Shown in pieces: positions 8,010 to 15,613 of a stretch of DNA of 55,370 nt (position 1 is the stretch's first letter; each line of letters opens with the position of its first letter). Source of the stretch: JAQBFJ01 sp032123435. Lineage in GTDB: Bacteria > Verrucomicrobiota > Kiritimatiellia > UBA8416 > JAQBFJ01. Under the pieces are notes generated by a model. That model was not told the origin of the DNA, made no database searches, and worked only from the letters and a program-made list of their open reading frames with translations. Location of the stretch: contig JAQBFJ010000157.1 in assembly GCA_032123435.1 (NCBI GenBank), forward strand, positions 1 through 55,370, in the 5' to 3' direction. Made by a program: the position numbers and the translations under genes.

Positions 8010-9063
8010 AATTATTTATTTTCTTCTCACATCCAAACATCTGGGCAATAAGTGCCGCCCTGATCCACATGCCGTTCCTCATTTGCCGCCAATATACCGC
8101 ACGCGGATCATGATCAATTTCGGGTGAGATCTCACTGCGCCTTGGCAAAGGATGCATGATAATCGCATCTTTTTTCATGAGTGCCATCTGTTCAGGACCT
8201 ATTGAATATTTCGAAATGTCTATCCGCGCGCTTTCGCCTTGATTTATGTCCCATTCATCCTGAACACGAGTCATGTAAACAGCGTCCATTGCCGGTATCT
8301 GACCGGTAAAATCATCGCTCAACTCATACTTCACGCCATGTTCCCGGAGCTGATCCTGAATATCCTGTCCTATCTGCAGTTTAGCAGGTGCAACAAAACA
8401 CTGCTCCACATCGTTATACTTGGCTAACAGAATGGATAAAGACCGCACGGTGCGTCCACGCGCCAGATCACCCACAAAAAGAACCCGTTTCCCGTCTATA
8501 CCCCCTCTTTTTTCAAAACTCCGCTGAAGTGTATAAATATCTAATAATGCCTGCGTGGGATGCTGATCTTTTCCAGAACCAGCGTTGATTATCGGAATAG
8601 GTCGTTCGGAGTTCGATAACACCCATGCCATCCTCGTAGCCAGCCCCGATTCCTTCGACCGCATTATTATCATATCAAAATATGAACTGAACGTGCGTAC
8701 CGAATCTTCCTGCGATTCACCCTTGAACTCACTTGATGTAGCTGTATCACGCACATTACCGACATTCATTCCCAGAATTTGACAAGCAGATAAGAAAGAC
8801 AGGAACGTTCTCGTACTCGGCTGGGTAAAATATAACATCGCATGCCTATGCGAAAGCAGCCCTTGTAGAAATTTTGCTCCTTCTTCCTTCTTGGCAATGA
8901 AACGGATTCTCGTCGCGAGACTGCCCAGCTCATCAAGATATCTGCGATCAAACTGCTGGGCTAATAACAGATGGACAGGCCGACCGTTTTCCATGAAACA
9001 TTCCGCCTTTTCCGTCATATCGAGCCGTTCAAACTTTTCCCATGAAATTTCTTTCAGCCGCAT
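7990..9063 (-). CDS. pyrB: Aspartate carbamoyltransferase catalytic chain
   Basis: The enzyme joins carbamoyl phosphate to aspartate in pyrimidine synthesis. The start at 9063 is chosen because GGGAG lies seven bases upstream; ATGs at 9069 and 9114 are less well placed. The carbamoyl-phosphate motif is PSTRTFLSF, where most relatives have STRTR, so the second arginine is replaced by phenylalanine. The HPTQALLD motif and the aspartate-binding HPLPRRSEI (HPLPR rather than the HCLP of ornithine enzymes) assign it to PyrB. At 357 residues it is about 50 longer than usual, with an N-terminal extension before the first domain. It follows argF by 62 bases. No pyrI regulatory-chain gene is nearby. 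Confidence 0.9.
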   Translation of the reverse strand: MRLKEISWEKFERLDMTEKAECFMENGRPVHLLLAQQFDRRYLDELGSLATRIRFIAKKEEGAKFLQGLLSHRHAMLYFTQPSTRTFLSFLSACQILGMNVGNVRDTATSSEFKGESQEDSVRTFSSYFDMIIMRSKESGLATRMAWVLSNSERPIPIINAGSGKDQHPTQALLDIYTLQRSFEKRGGIDGKRVLFVGDLARGRTVRSLSILLAKYNDVEQCFVAPAKLQIGQDIQDQLREHGVKYELSDDFTGQIPAMDAVYMTRVQDEWDINQGESARIDISKYSIGPEQMALMKKDAIIMHPLPRRSEISPEIDHDPRAVYWRQMRNGMWIRAALIAQMFGCEKKINNYAEKHL

Positions 9064-9125
9064 TGCCATTCTCCCATTATCATGACGCAAAAGACCAACC
9101 AGCCCGCAGAGCAATCACAGCTTAT

Positions 9126-10139
9126 CTACGAACCCAGGACCGCTGCAAGTAAAGCCTTTATTGTATGCATTCTGTTCTCAGCTTCATCAAAAGCCCTTGA
9201 AAAAGGTGCTTGAAACACTTCATCCGTCACCTCCAGCGCGCCCGTATCCCTGGTCACTTCTGTTTTATTATCATGGAATGCAGGTAAACAATGAAGAAAA
9301 ATCAGATTGCCGTTTTCCATGTTGCCCGTCTGCTTAATCAGGTTCATGTCCACCTGATAAGGCCGCAAAAGCTTTATTCTCTGCGCCTGTTTCGATTCCT
9401 CGCCCATTGAAAACCATACATCCGTACAAATCACATTGGCACCTGCAACAGCAGTTGAAATATCGCTGTCAACAACGACACTGCCGCCATTTTCAGAAGC
9501 CTTTTTCTGTACGTCTTTTATATCTTCAGAAGCTGGATAAAGTTCCGGCGGCGTGCAATCAACAAAATGCATTCCAGCCTTCGCGCATCCCAGCATCAGT
9601 GACATGGCCACGTTGTTTCTGCCATCACCAACATAAACTGCCTTTAACCCCTTTAACCTGCCGAAATGCTCCTTTATTGTCATCAGATCAGCCAAAGCCT
9701 GCGTCGGATGAGCTTCATCAGTAAGCCCGTTCCAAACCGGCACTCCGGAATATTGAGCCATCTGTTTTACAGTATCCTGCTTGTAACCCCGGAAAAGTAT
9801 CCCGTCGAACATCCGGCCAAGCACCCGGGCAGTATCAGCAACTGATTCCTTCTTCCCGATATGTATTTCGTTTGCGGACAGATATTCCGCATTGCCGCCT
9901 TCATCAGCCACGGCAACAGTCGTTGCACATCTGGTTCTTGTAGACATCTTTTCAAAAATAAGCGCTATGTTGCGTCCACAAAGCAGACTGCCCTTTGCTT
10001 TCATCTGCTTCTTCTTCTTAAGACCAATCGCCAGATCCAGAAGATCCATCATTTCCTTGTCCGAAAGGTCGTTCAAAGTCAGAAGTGACCTGCCTTGCAG
10101 AAAAGCTTCTTTAAATCCATAGTTATCACATGTTTCCAT
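9126..10139 (-). CDS. argF: Ornithine carbamoyltransferase
   Basis: The 337-residue enzyme makes citrulline from ornithine and carbamoyl phosphate in arginine synthesis, or acts in the reverse catabolic direction. The start at 10139 has AGGAG eight bases upstream. Diagnostic motifs are MSTRTRCA (carbamoyl phosphate), HPTQALADL, and the ornithine-specific loop HCLPAFHD. It heads an apparent minus-strand run argF-pyrB-lipoprotein-mlaEFD, so two consumers of carbamoyl phosphate are placed together. The name argF/argI is a family choice; the anabolic role is likely but not proven by context. Confidence 0.94.
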   Translation of the reverse strand: METCDNYGFKEAFLQGRSLLTLNDLSDKEMMDLLDLAIGLKKKKQMKAKGSLLCGRNIALIFEKMSTRTRCATTVAVADEGGNAEYLSANEIHIGKKESVADTARVLGRMFDGILFRGYKQDTVKQMAQYSGVPVWNGLTDEAHPTQALADLMTIKEHFGRLKGLKAVYVGDGRNNVAMSLMLGCAKAGMHFVDCTPPELYPASEDIKDVQKKASENGGSVVVDSDISTAVAGANVICTDVWFSMGEESKQAQRIKLLRPYQVDMNLIKQTGNMENGNLIFLHCLPAFHDNKTEVTRDTGALEVTDEVFQAPFSRAFDEAENRMHTIKALLAAVLGS

Positions 10140-10268
10140 CGCACTAGCTCCTGCTACCATTTGTCTTCATAACATGCCCGATATTACAGACCGTTAACTG
10201 ATAAAGGCAAAACAATTCTTTTCCCGCCGTTCTTGACTCATAAGTACTTTTCTGAATAACTAAGCGTC

Positions 10269-11159
10269 ATGAAAGCCCAGCCAGACTGCATCGCCTGTAT
10301 GTTTAAACAGGCCCTTAATACAATAAGAATACTCACAGACAGCACCGAAACCCAGACCAAGGTCATGCGTTCTCTGGCGCACAGGGTCGCTGATACACTT
10401 TCTCTCAATAAAACACCCGCTGCACTTTCTCAGCCGGTATACGAAATTATAACGGAAATCACCGGCATCGCGGATCCTTACGAAAATATAAAAACCGAAA
10501 CCAACAGGCTTGCGCTTTCTTTACTGCCTGACTTGACTAACCGCGTGCACAATGCGGCCGACCCGCTTGACGCAGCACTCCATGTCGCCGCCGCCGGAAA
10601 CATAATCGATCTGGGAATCGGTCATGAATTCGATATGGAAAAAGACATAGTTCGAATTATGGACCAGCCTTTTACCATAAACGCTATCGAAGATTTCAGG
10701 ACCGAGCTTCGCAGACATAAAAACGTGCTTTATCTGGGCGACAACGCGGGTGAAATAGTGTTCGACACCATTCTCGTCGAACATATTATTAAAATAGGCG
10801 CATCCGTGACGTTCGTCGTGAAGTCAGGTCCGATCATCAATGATGCCACCATTATTGACGCTGAAATCTCTGGAATGACAAAACTAGCGCCCGTAATAGA
10901 AACCGGATCCAGCGATATCGGAATAAACTGGAACAGGGTTTCCCCGGAATTTCGTCAGGCCTTCGAAACTGCCGATATCATAATAGGCAAAGGCCACGGC
11001 AATTTTGAAACATGTAATGAACGTCCTGAAAATATTTATTTCCTGTTGAAAGCCAAATGCGACATGGTAGCACATAATTTAGGCGTGCAATTCGGTGATA
11101 TCGTGTTTAAACATTCTGCGGGACAAAACAGCAAAACCTCTAACCCGCATATTTCATGA
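10269..11159 (+). CDS. DUF89/ARMT1-like metal-dependent phosphatase
   Basis: This 296-residue protein belongs to the DUF89 damage-control phosphatase family, subfamily I. It starts with the paired-cysteine motif CIACMFKQAL, typical of the subfamily. The metal and phosphate motifs follow: LGDNAGEIVFD, KSGPIINDAT, GKGHGNFETC and LLKAKCDMVA. Relatives are cobalt- or nickel-dependent phosphatases that hydrolyse damaged or surplus sugar phosphates and similar metabolites; the substrate here is unknown. It is transcribed divergently from argF. A sequence TTGACT (10233-10238) with a weak -10 at 10255-10260 would give a very short leader. The stop codon lies in an inverted-repeat arm, so its last residues may have been altered by an insertion. 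Confidence 0.85.
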   Translation: MKAQPDCIACMFKQALNTIRILTDSTETQTKVMRSLAHRVADTLSLNKTPAALSQPVYEIITEITGIADPYENIKTETNRLALSLLPDLTNRVHNAADPLDAALHVAAAGNIIDLGIGHEFDMEKDIVRIMDQPFTINAIEDFRTELRRHKNVLYLGDNAGEIVFDTILVEHIIKIGASVTFVVKSGPIINDATIIDAEISGMTKLAPVIETGSSDIGINWNRVSPEFRQAFETADIIIGKGHGNFETCNERPENIYFLLKAKCDMVAHNLGVQFGDIVFKHSAGQNSKTSNPHIS

Positions 11160-11282
11160 AGAATTGCATGCGTGTGTGATAAGACATTGTAAAACAATGG
11201 CTTTGTGCAGTAGTTGAAGATTATTTGGCAAATATAGTTTGTAATATGATTCCAGAAAAGAAAAGAGGCATGCAATTCTTCA
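11157..11282. repeat. Small element bounded by 15-bp inverted repeats
   Basis: The 15 bases TGAAGAATTGCATGC (11157-11171) recur as an exact reverse complement at 11268-11282, enclosing 96 bases without coding potential. The size (126 bp) and perfect ends resemble a miniature inverted-repeat element. The first bases of the left arm supply the stop codon of the upstream DUF89 gene. No target-site duplication is evident, so a very large stem-loop is the alternative. Confidence 0.5.
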
Positions 11283-11286
11283 CCGG

Positions 11287-11376
11287 AGGCGAGCCCATGC
11301 CTGCCAAGGCCGGCGTTATTGAGGATTCGCGGTATATTCATACAGCTTCGTCCTCAATGCCTTGGCCTTGATGGGC
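11287..11376. terminator. Branched hairpin between convergent genes
   Basis: GCCAAGGC (11303-11310) pairs with GCCTTGGC (11359-11366), ATTGAGGA (11318-11325) with TCCTCAAT (11351-11358), and GCCCAT (11293-11298) with ATGGGC (11371-11376). Together they build an imperfect stem with one side bulge. It lies between the convergent DUF89 and mannosidase genes and could stop transcription from either side, but neither strand has a clear T-tract, so a structured repeat is equally possible. Confidence 0.35.
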
Positions 11377-11432
11377 CTGAACTCGTGAAATAAACGGGCT
11401 AACTGACAACAAGTTTATAAACGTCATCCTGC

Positions 11433-14400
11433 TTATATTATTAACTTTATTGTCCTGATCTGAAACGGCTTAAATTCAAGAGCCATCTTTCCCGCGCGTA
11501 ATTTCAGCTGTTTTTCCGGCTTTTCCATTAGATCCGTCTCAAACGCTTTTTTAACCGGCAAAGCCGTGTTCAGCGTACAGCGCCCGCGAGAACCATGCGC
11601 CTCATACATGCGAACAATAATACCATCATCGTCTTCAGCTTTTTTAATCGTTTCTATGATCACATTATCGCCCGTAACCGAAAAGAAACTTCCGCTCCGA
11701 CCGGTTTTGTGTTTCGATCGCTTTGGCTCCACAGTCAATACAGGCACATTCAGTTCGTAACCTGATCTCACCACACCGTTCCTGTAATCTCCAACATGGG
11801 GTAGAAGTGAATACGTGAACAGATGCTTCTGACCAGTATCAACGTTTTTACCCGGACTCCGGGACGCGCGAAGCAATGTTAATCGCATTACGTTTCCTTT
11901 TATATCATACCCATATTTGCAGTCATTAAGCATGGCTACGCCATAAGCGCCTTCAGATAAGTCAGCCCATTTTTGGCCCGGCACTTCGAACTTGGCAAAA
12001 TCATGAGGCGTGTTCCAGTGCGTCGGTCTCTGTACATTGCCAAACTGAATTTCGTACCTGGCAGTCTCTGAATGTATATTAACCGGAAACGCCACTTTCA
12101 GCATGACGTCCTTCTCATCACCCCAATCTACGCTTGTTGAAAAATCAATGCGCGCTGAACCGGCAGTGAGTATAACGTCCTGAGTAATAAGCGATTTGCT
12201 GACCGCTCGCTTGATGCGCACGACAGACCGTACCGGTCCGCGTTCAATCACTTCCATTGAAACCAGCTTACCGTCCGATTCCATAAGTCTGTCATTATAA
12301 AAAATTTCTATATCCCATGCTTCGCCGCAAGAAACCGTCTTGTCTTCGAACAGGAGCAATCTGTTCGCGATTGTACCCGGCTCGGTTACGTCCCTCTTTT
12401 CCAATAGATCATATATGCGGGTAATACGGCCTTTTTTATCGAAAAGCACCCGTACATGCCCGTTTTCCATCACACGTTTATCAGCCTTGATAACAGGTTT
12501 TTTCACGACCGATGGCCGTATGTTGAACACGCTGTAGCCTACCGACGGCAACTCAGCCTTGAACCTTGCTTTGCCATCAAAACCCGGCTGGACAGGTGTT
12601 TCCGCTCCCGTTCCGTCAACCGCGACATAACTTTTGTCCTTACGCAACCCTTTAACAGCCACCTCTATGACATCCTGTCTTTCCCATGGAAGCGTGTTAA
12701 AAGCCACAACCGGCTTTCCTGAGCCTGATACGTCCACCGTACCCGCTAATCGCGCCATGCCCTTATCTCTTATTGCTTCAACAATCTTGAACACCTTTTG
12801 ATAGTCACGCTCGGAATCTTTGTATACTTCATCTATTGAACTGCCTGGAATAATGTCATGAAACTGATTCAGTAATATAAGTTTCCACGCTTCATTGAGT
12901 TTCTTCTGTTCCTGTTCAGCGTCCAATCCAATGTTCAGCACCGAAAGCATTTCCGCGTCGCGGAGAAGATATTCCGCTTTACGGTTTGAACGTTTGTTTC
13001 TGGCTCGCGTGGTATATGTACCCCTGTGACATTCCAGGTAAAGTTCACCTATCCATTCAGGCAGATCAGCGGACTCCTTTTCGAGCCGTTTAAAAAACTT
13101 TCCCGGCGACATGGGGTTCAACCTGGGCATACCCTCAAGATCCCGATAACGAAGCATACGTTCCATATGAGCGGTTGTGGGTCCGCCGCCGCCGTCTCCA
13201 TGCCCGTAAAGAATGGCCTGAATATTACTGCGATCCTTTTCCCTGTACGCGCGCGCGCCAAACATCATCTCAAACGCGGCCAGTTCAGAATTATAGGTAC
13301 GGGCAGGCACAAAGTGCGACAGTGTCCTGCTCCCGTCTATACCTTCCCAGTAGAATGAATGGTATGGGAAATCCGTGAACTGGTTCCATGAAATCTTTTG
13401 TGTAAGAAAATATTTTATTCCACTGCGTTTCAGTATCTGCGGGATCGAGGCGGAATAGCCAAACACGTCCGGAATCCATAGACATACCGGTTTATGATTG
13501 AATTCCCGCTCAAAGAATCTTGTGCCGAACAACACCTGGCGCACAAGACTTTCGCCGCTGACAACATTGCAGTCCATTTCAACCCAAGTACAGCCGGCGG
13601 GAACCCATTTCCCCTGTTTAACTTTCTGTTTTATACGCTTGTACAATCCGGGGTACTTGTCGCGCGTAAATTCGTACAGATGCGGCTGGCTCTGACAGAA
13701 TATGTATTCGGGGTACCTCTTCATTAATTCCAAAGCGTTGGAAAATGTGCGCCCGCATTTACGCATCGTCTCAGAAAGCGGCCAGAGCCAGGCGACATCT
13801 ATATGAGCATGACCCATGCAGGCAATGGTTTGTTCCGAAACATTGGCTCTGCAAGAATGAAGCGGATTTACCGTCTTCGACACCTTCCTTGCCGACGCGC
13901 ACCGGACGCTTCTATCTGCGGTTCTGTAATCAAAATTGTCAGTCGCCTTGTTAAGGCCGAAGATTATACGGGCACGCCGCGTATCATCGAAAGGAAGAGT
14001 TCTAACTGATATATTCGTGGGCCAGCCTACACTACGGTCTGCCGGATCCACCATGTCGAACAACGTCTTTACATCCCAATAAGCTTTCCATATATCCTCG
14101 TTAAATACGGCCAGCTTCGGCGCGCGCATGATCTGTCTCTTGAACCCGCCAAACGATTCGGATGCCGCCGCCTCAATAAACAACTCAACACGCTCATTGC
14201 CAACAGCCCTGTCGAAAAGAATATAATCCCTGCGGCTCCAGCTCAAGCCTTGAACCGGCTCACCATCGCGAAATATCAAAGACTCGCCAGTTCCATTTTC
14301 AAACAAAAGAGATATCTTTTCACCCTTGAACGAGGCCGGCACACGAATGCGTAATCGGAACCAGGCACTGCTCCACGGCTTGCCCCATGTCCACCCATCC

Positions 14401-14582
14401 TTCACGGGCTTGTATGACAACTGTTTGGCCTTTTCGAACGATAAATGTTCCATCGTTTCAATTGCCGCAACATCATCTATCGTAACGTGATCAGACCACA
14501 CACAATTTTCTATTTCTTTGATCTGTTTAGCGATCTTATCAACGTAAACTCTTTCCCGTTTTTTCATGCCATTGTCTGCCAT
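11433..14582 (-). CDS. Alpha-mannosidase, glycoside hydrolase family 38
   Basis: This 1049-residue enzyme is a GH38 zinc-dependent retaining alpha-mannosidase. The start at 14582 has GAAGGAG five bases before it; an ATG six codons earlier overlaps that site. After an N-terminal beta-domain (about 1-240) the catalytic motif GHAHIDVAWLWP gives zinc ligands H258 and D262. The nucleophile is D372 in WIPDVFGYS. YGHGDGGGGPT and NQFHDIIPGSS complete the active site, and a long beta-rich C-terminal region follows. No signal peptide is visible, so it is probably cytoplasmic, acting on imported mannosides. It is divergent from the cyclase gene; no sugar transporter is adjacent. Confidence 0.95.
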   Translation of the reverse strand: MADNGMKKRERVYVDKIAKQIKEIENCVWSDHVTIDDVAAIETMEHLSFEKAKQLSYKPVKDGWTWGKPWSSAWFRLRIRVPASFKGEKISLLFENGTGESLIFRDGEPVQGLSWSRRDYILFDRAVGNERVELFIEAAASESFGGFKRQIMRAPKLAVFNEDIWKAYWDVKTLFDMVDPADRSVGWPTNISVRTLPFDDTRRARIIFGLNKATDNFDYRTADRSVRCASARKVSKTVNPLHSCRANVSEQTIACMGHAHIDVAWLWPLSETMRKCGRTFSNALELMKRYPEYIFCQSQPHLYEFTRDKYPGLYKRIKQKVKQGKWVPAGCTWVEMDCNVVSGESLVRQVLFGTRFFEREFNHKPVCLWIPDVFGYSASIPQILKRSGIKYFLTQKISWNQFTDFPYHSFYWEGIDGSRTLSHFVPARTYNSELAAFEMMFGARAYREKDRSNIQAILYGHGDGGGGPTTAHMERMLRYRDLEGMPRLNPMSPGKFFKRLEKESADLPEWIGELYLECHRGTYTTRARNKRSNRKAEYLLRDAEMLSVLNIGLDAEQEQKKLNEAWKLILLNQFHDIIPGSSIDEVYKDSERDYQKVFKIVEAIRDKGMARLAGTVDVSGSGKPVVAFNTLPWERQDVIEVAVKGLRKDKSYVAVDGTGAETPVQPGFDGKARFKAELPSVGYSVFNIRPSVVKKPVIKADKRVMENGHVRVLFDKKGRITRIYDLLEKRDVTEPGTIANRLLLFEDKTVSCGEAWDIEIFYNDRLMESDGKLVSMEVIERGPVRSVVRIKRAVSKSLITQDVILTAGSARIDFSTSVDWGDEKDVMLKVAFPVNIHSETARYEIQFGNVQRPTHWNTPHDFAKFEVPGQKWADLSEGAYGVAMLNDCKYGYDIKGNVMRLTLLRASRSPGKNVDTGQKHLFTYSLLPHVGDYRNGVVRSGYELNVPVLTVEPKRSKHKTGRSGSFFSVTGDNVIIETIKKAEDDDGIIVRMYEAHGSRGRCTLNTALPVKKAFETDLMEKPEKQLKLRAGKMALEFKPFQIRTIKLII

Positions 14583-14811
14583 TGCATCTCCTTCTTTCAT
14601 TTTTCCAAAAACGAACCGGGAAACTCAGTCCAATATCTTTATCCATTCACATTGCCTTATCAAGACGAATAGAAAGCTTTTCATTAAAAATAGCGTAAAA
14701 ATGCTTCCAAACAAACCTTTTGAGTCTCGACATTGTCCTTGCGGCCGAATATATTAATATTCTGTTTTGACGTAACAATGGAAGCATGACACAACAGAAC
14801 GAGGAACTATC

Positions 14812-15588
14812 ATGGGCCTCATAAAAATAAATTACGACGTTACTGATGTCGGTCATCATAAACACCTTTATCTCAGTCCGGCCATGTTTCGTACATTCAA
14901 CGTCAGCACACTCGGATTGGGCGATATATCAAAACGCGGCGACCATATGGATGTTCTCGCCGCGATATATGATCTTGAAGAATTCACTTCGTTCTGCAGT
15001 CAAATTGATCCACATCTCGTCGTCCCGAAATATCTGGACCAGATGTTAAACTGGTTATTCGAGGAAATAGCGACAAATTTCACAAAGGAATACCACCAGG
15101 ATAAAGTAATCCTTTGGGGTAAATTCCCGTTTTTTACAAAGTTTCTGGGCGACGGTATAATGTTCCTGTGGGACACAAAAGGGCTTGGACCGGCATCTCT
15201 GGGCAATATAGTCATCAACCTTTATAAAGTCTGCTCCGGCTATACGGCTAATTTTCTGCCCGATGTTAAACACGATTTCGTTGACGCACCGCCCAAACTG
15301 CGCTGTGGTATTGCCAGGGGCGAAGTCACCGTGATAGGAGGCGGCAAGGATTTTGTAGGGCCCTGCATCAATGAAGCGGCCCGCCTACAGAAGGTCAGTC
15401 AGCTTTCATTCGCGTTCGCGAGGAAAGGGTTCGATCCCAGAGATTGTTTCAGCGATACATGGCAGGCTGAATTCATGCTTAAAAGAATATCAATCAGAGG
15501 CATAGCGAAAGACGAGCTGGTCATGATCTGCAGAAAGGAATTCGAACAACTTCCGGATTCCGAGAAACACTTATTTAAAGAGCCATAA
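14812..15588 (+). CDS. Compact class III adenylyl cyclase
   Basis: This 258-residue protein matches the class III nucleotidyl cyclase core. The metal-binding aspartates fit D54 (AIYDLEEFT) and D114 (FLGDGIMF). The adenine-selecting pair fits K110 (TKFLGD) and D180 (KDFVGPCIN), which predicts ATP rather than GTP. The transition-state pair is N187 and R191 (INEAARL). All key positions are thus filled, although overall similarity is low and about 60 residues separate the aspartates. The ATG at 14812 has GAGGA six bases upstream. No transmembrane or sensor domain is visible. The next gene starts 25 bases downstream, so the pair is probably cotranscribed. An inactive cyclase-like regulator is the alternative. 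Confidence 0.75.
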   Translation: MGLIKINYDVTDVGHHKHLYLSPAMFRTFNVSTLGLGDISKRGDHMDVLAAIYDLEEFTSFCSQIDPHLVVPKYLDQMLNWLFEEIATNFTKEYHQDKVILWGKFPFFTKFLGDGIMFLWDTKGLGPASLGNIVINLYKVCSGYTANFLPDVKHDFVDAPPKLRCGIARGEVTVIGGGKDFVGPCINEAARLQKVSQLSFAFARKGFDPRDCFSDTWQAEFMLKRISIRGIAKDELVMICRKEFEQLPDSEKHLFKEP

Positions 15589-15613
15589 TTAAACTTAAAC
15601 CCGACAAAAATCT

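Noticed and set aside
10233..10268. TTGACT plus AATAAC as a promoter for a leaderless DUF89 transcript
   Set aside because: The -10 match is weak and the spacing only 16 bases, so it is mentioned in the gene entry but not listed as a promoter.
11036..11341. Minus-strand frame of 101 codons after the DUF89 gene
   Set aside because: Overlaps the DUF89 gene and both inverted-repeat elements and has no protein-like features.
14747..14762. AT-rich inverted repeat GAATAT/ATATTC upstream of the cyclase gene
   Set aside because: Only six base pairs in AT-rich sequence, expected by chance.
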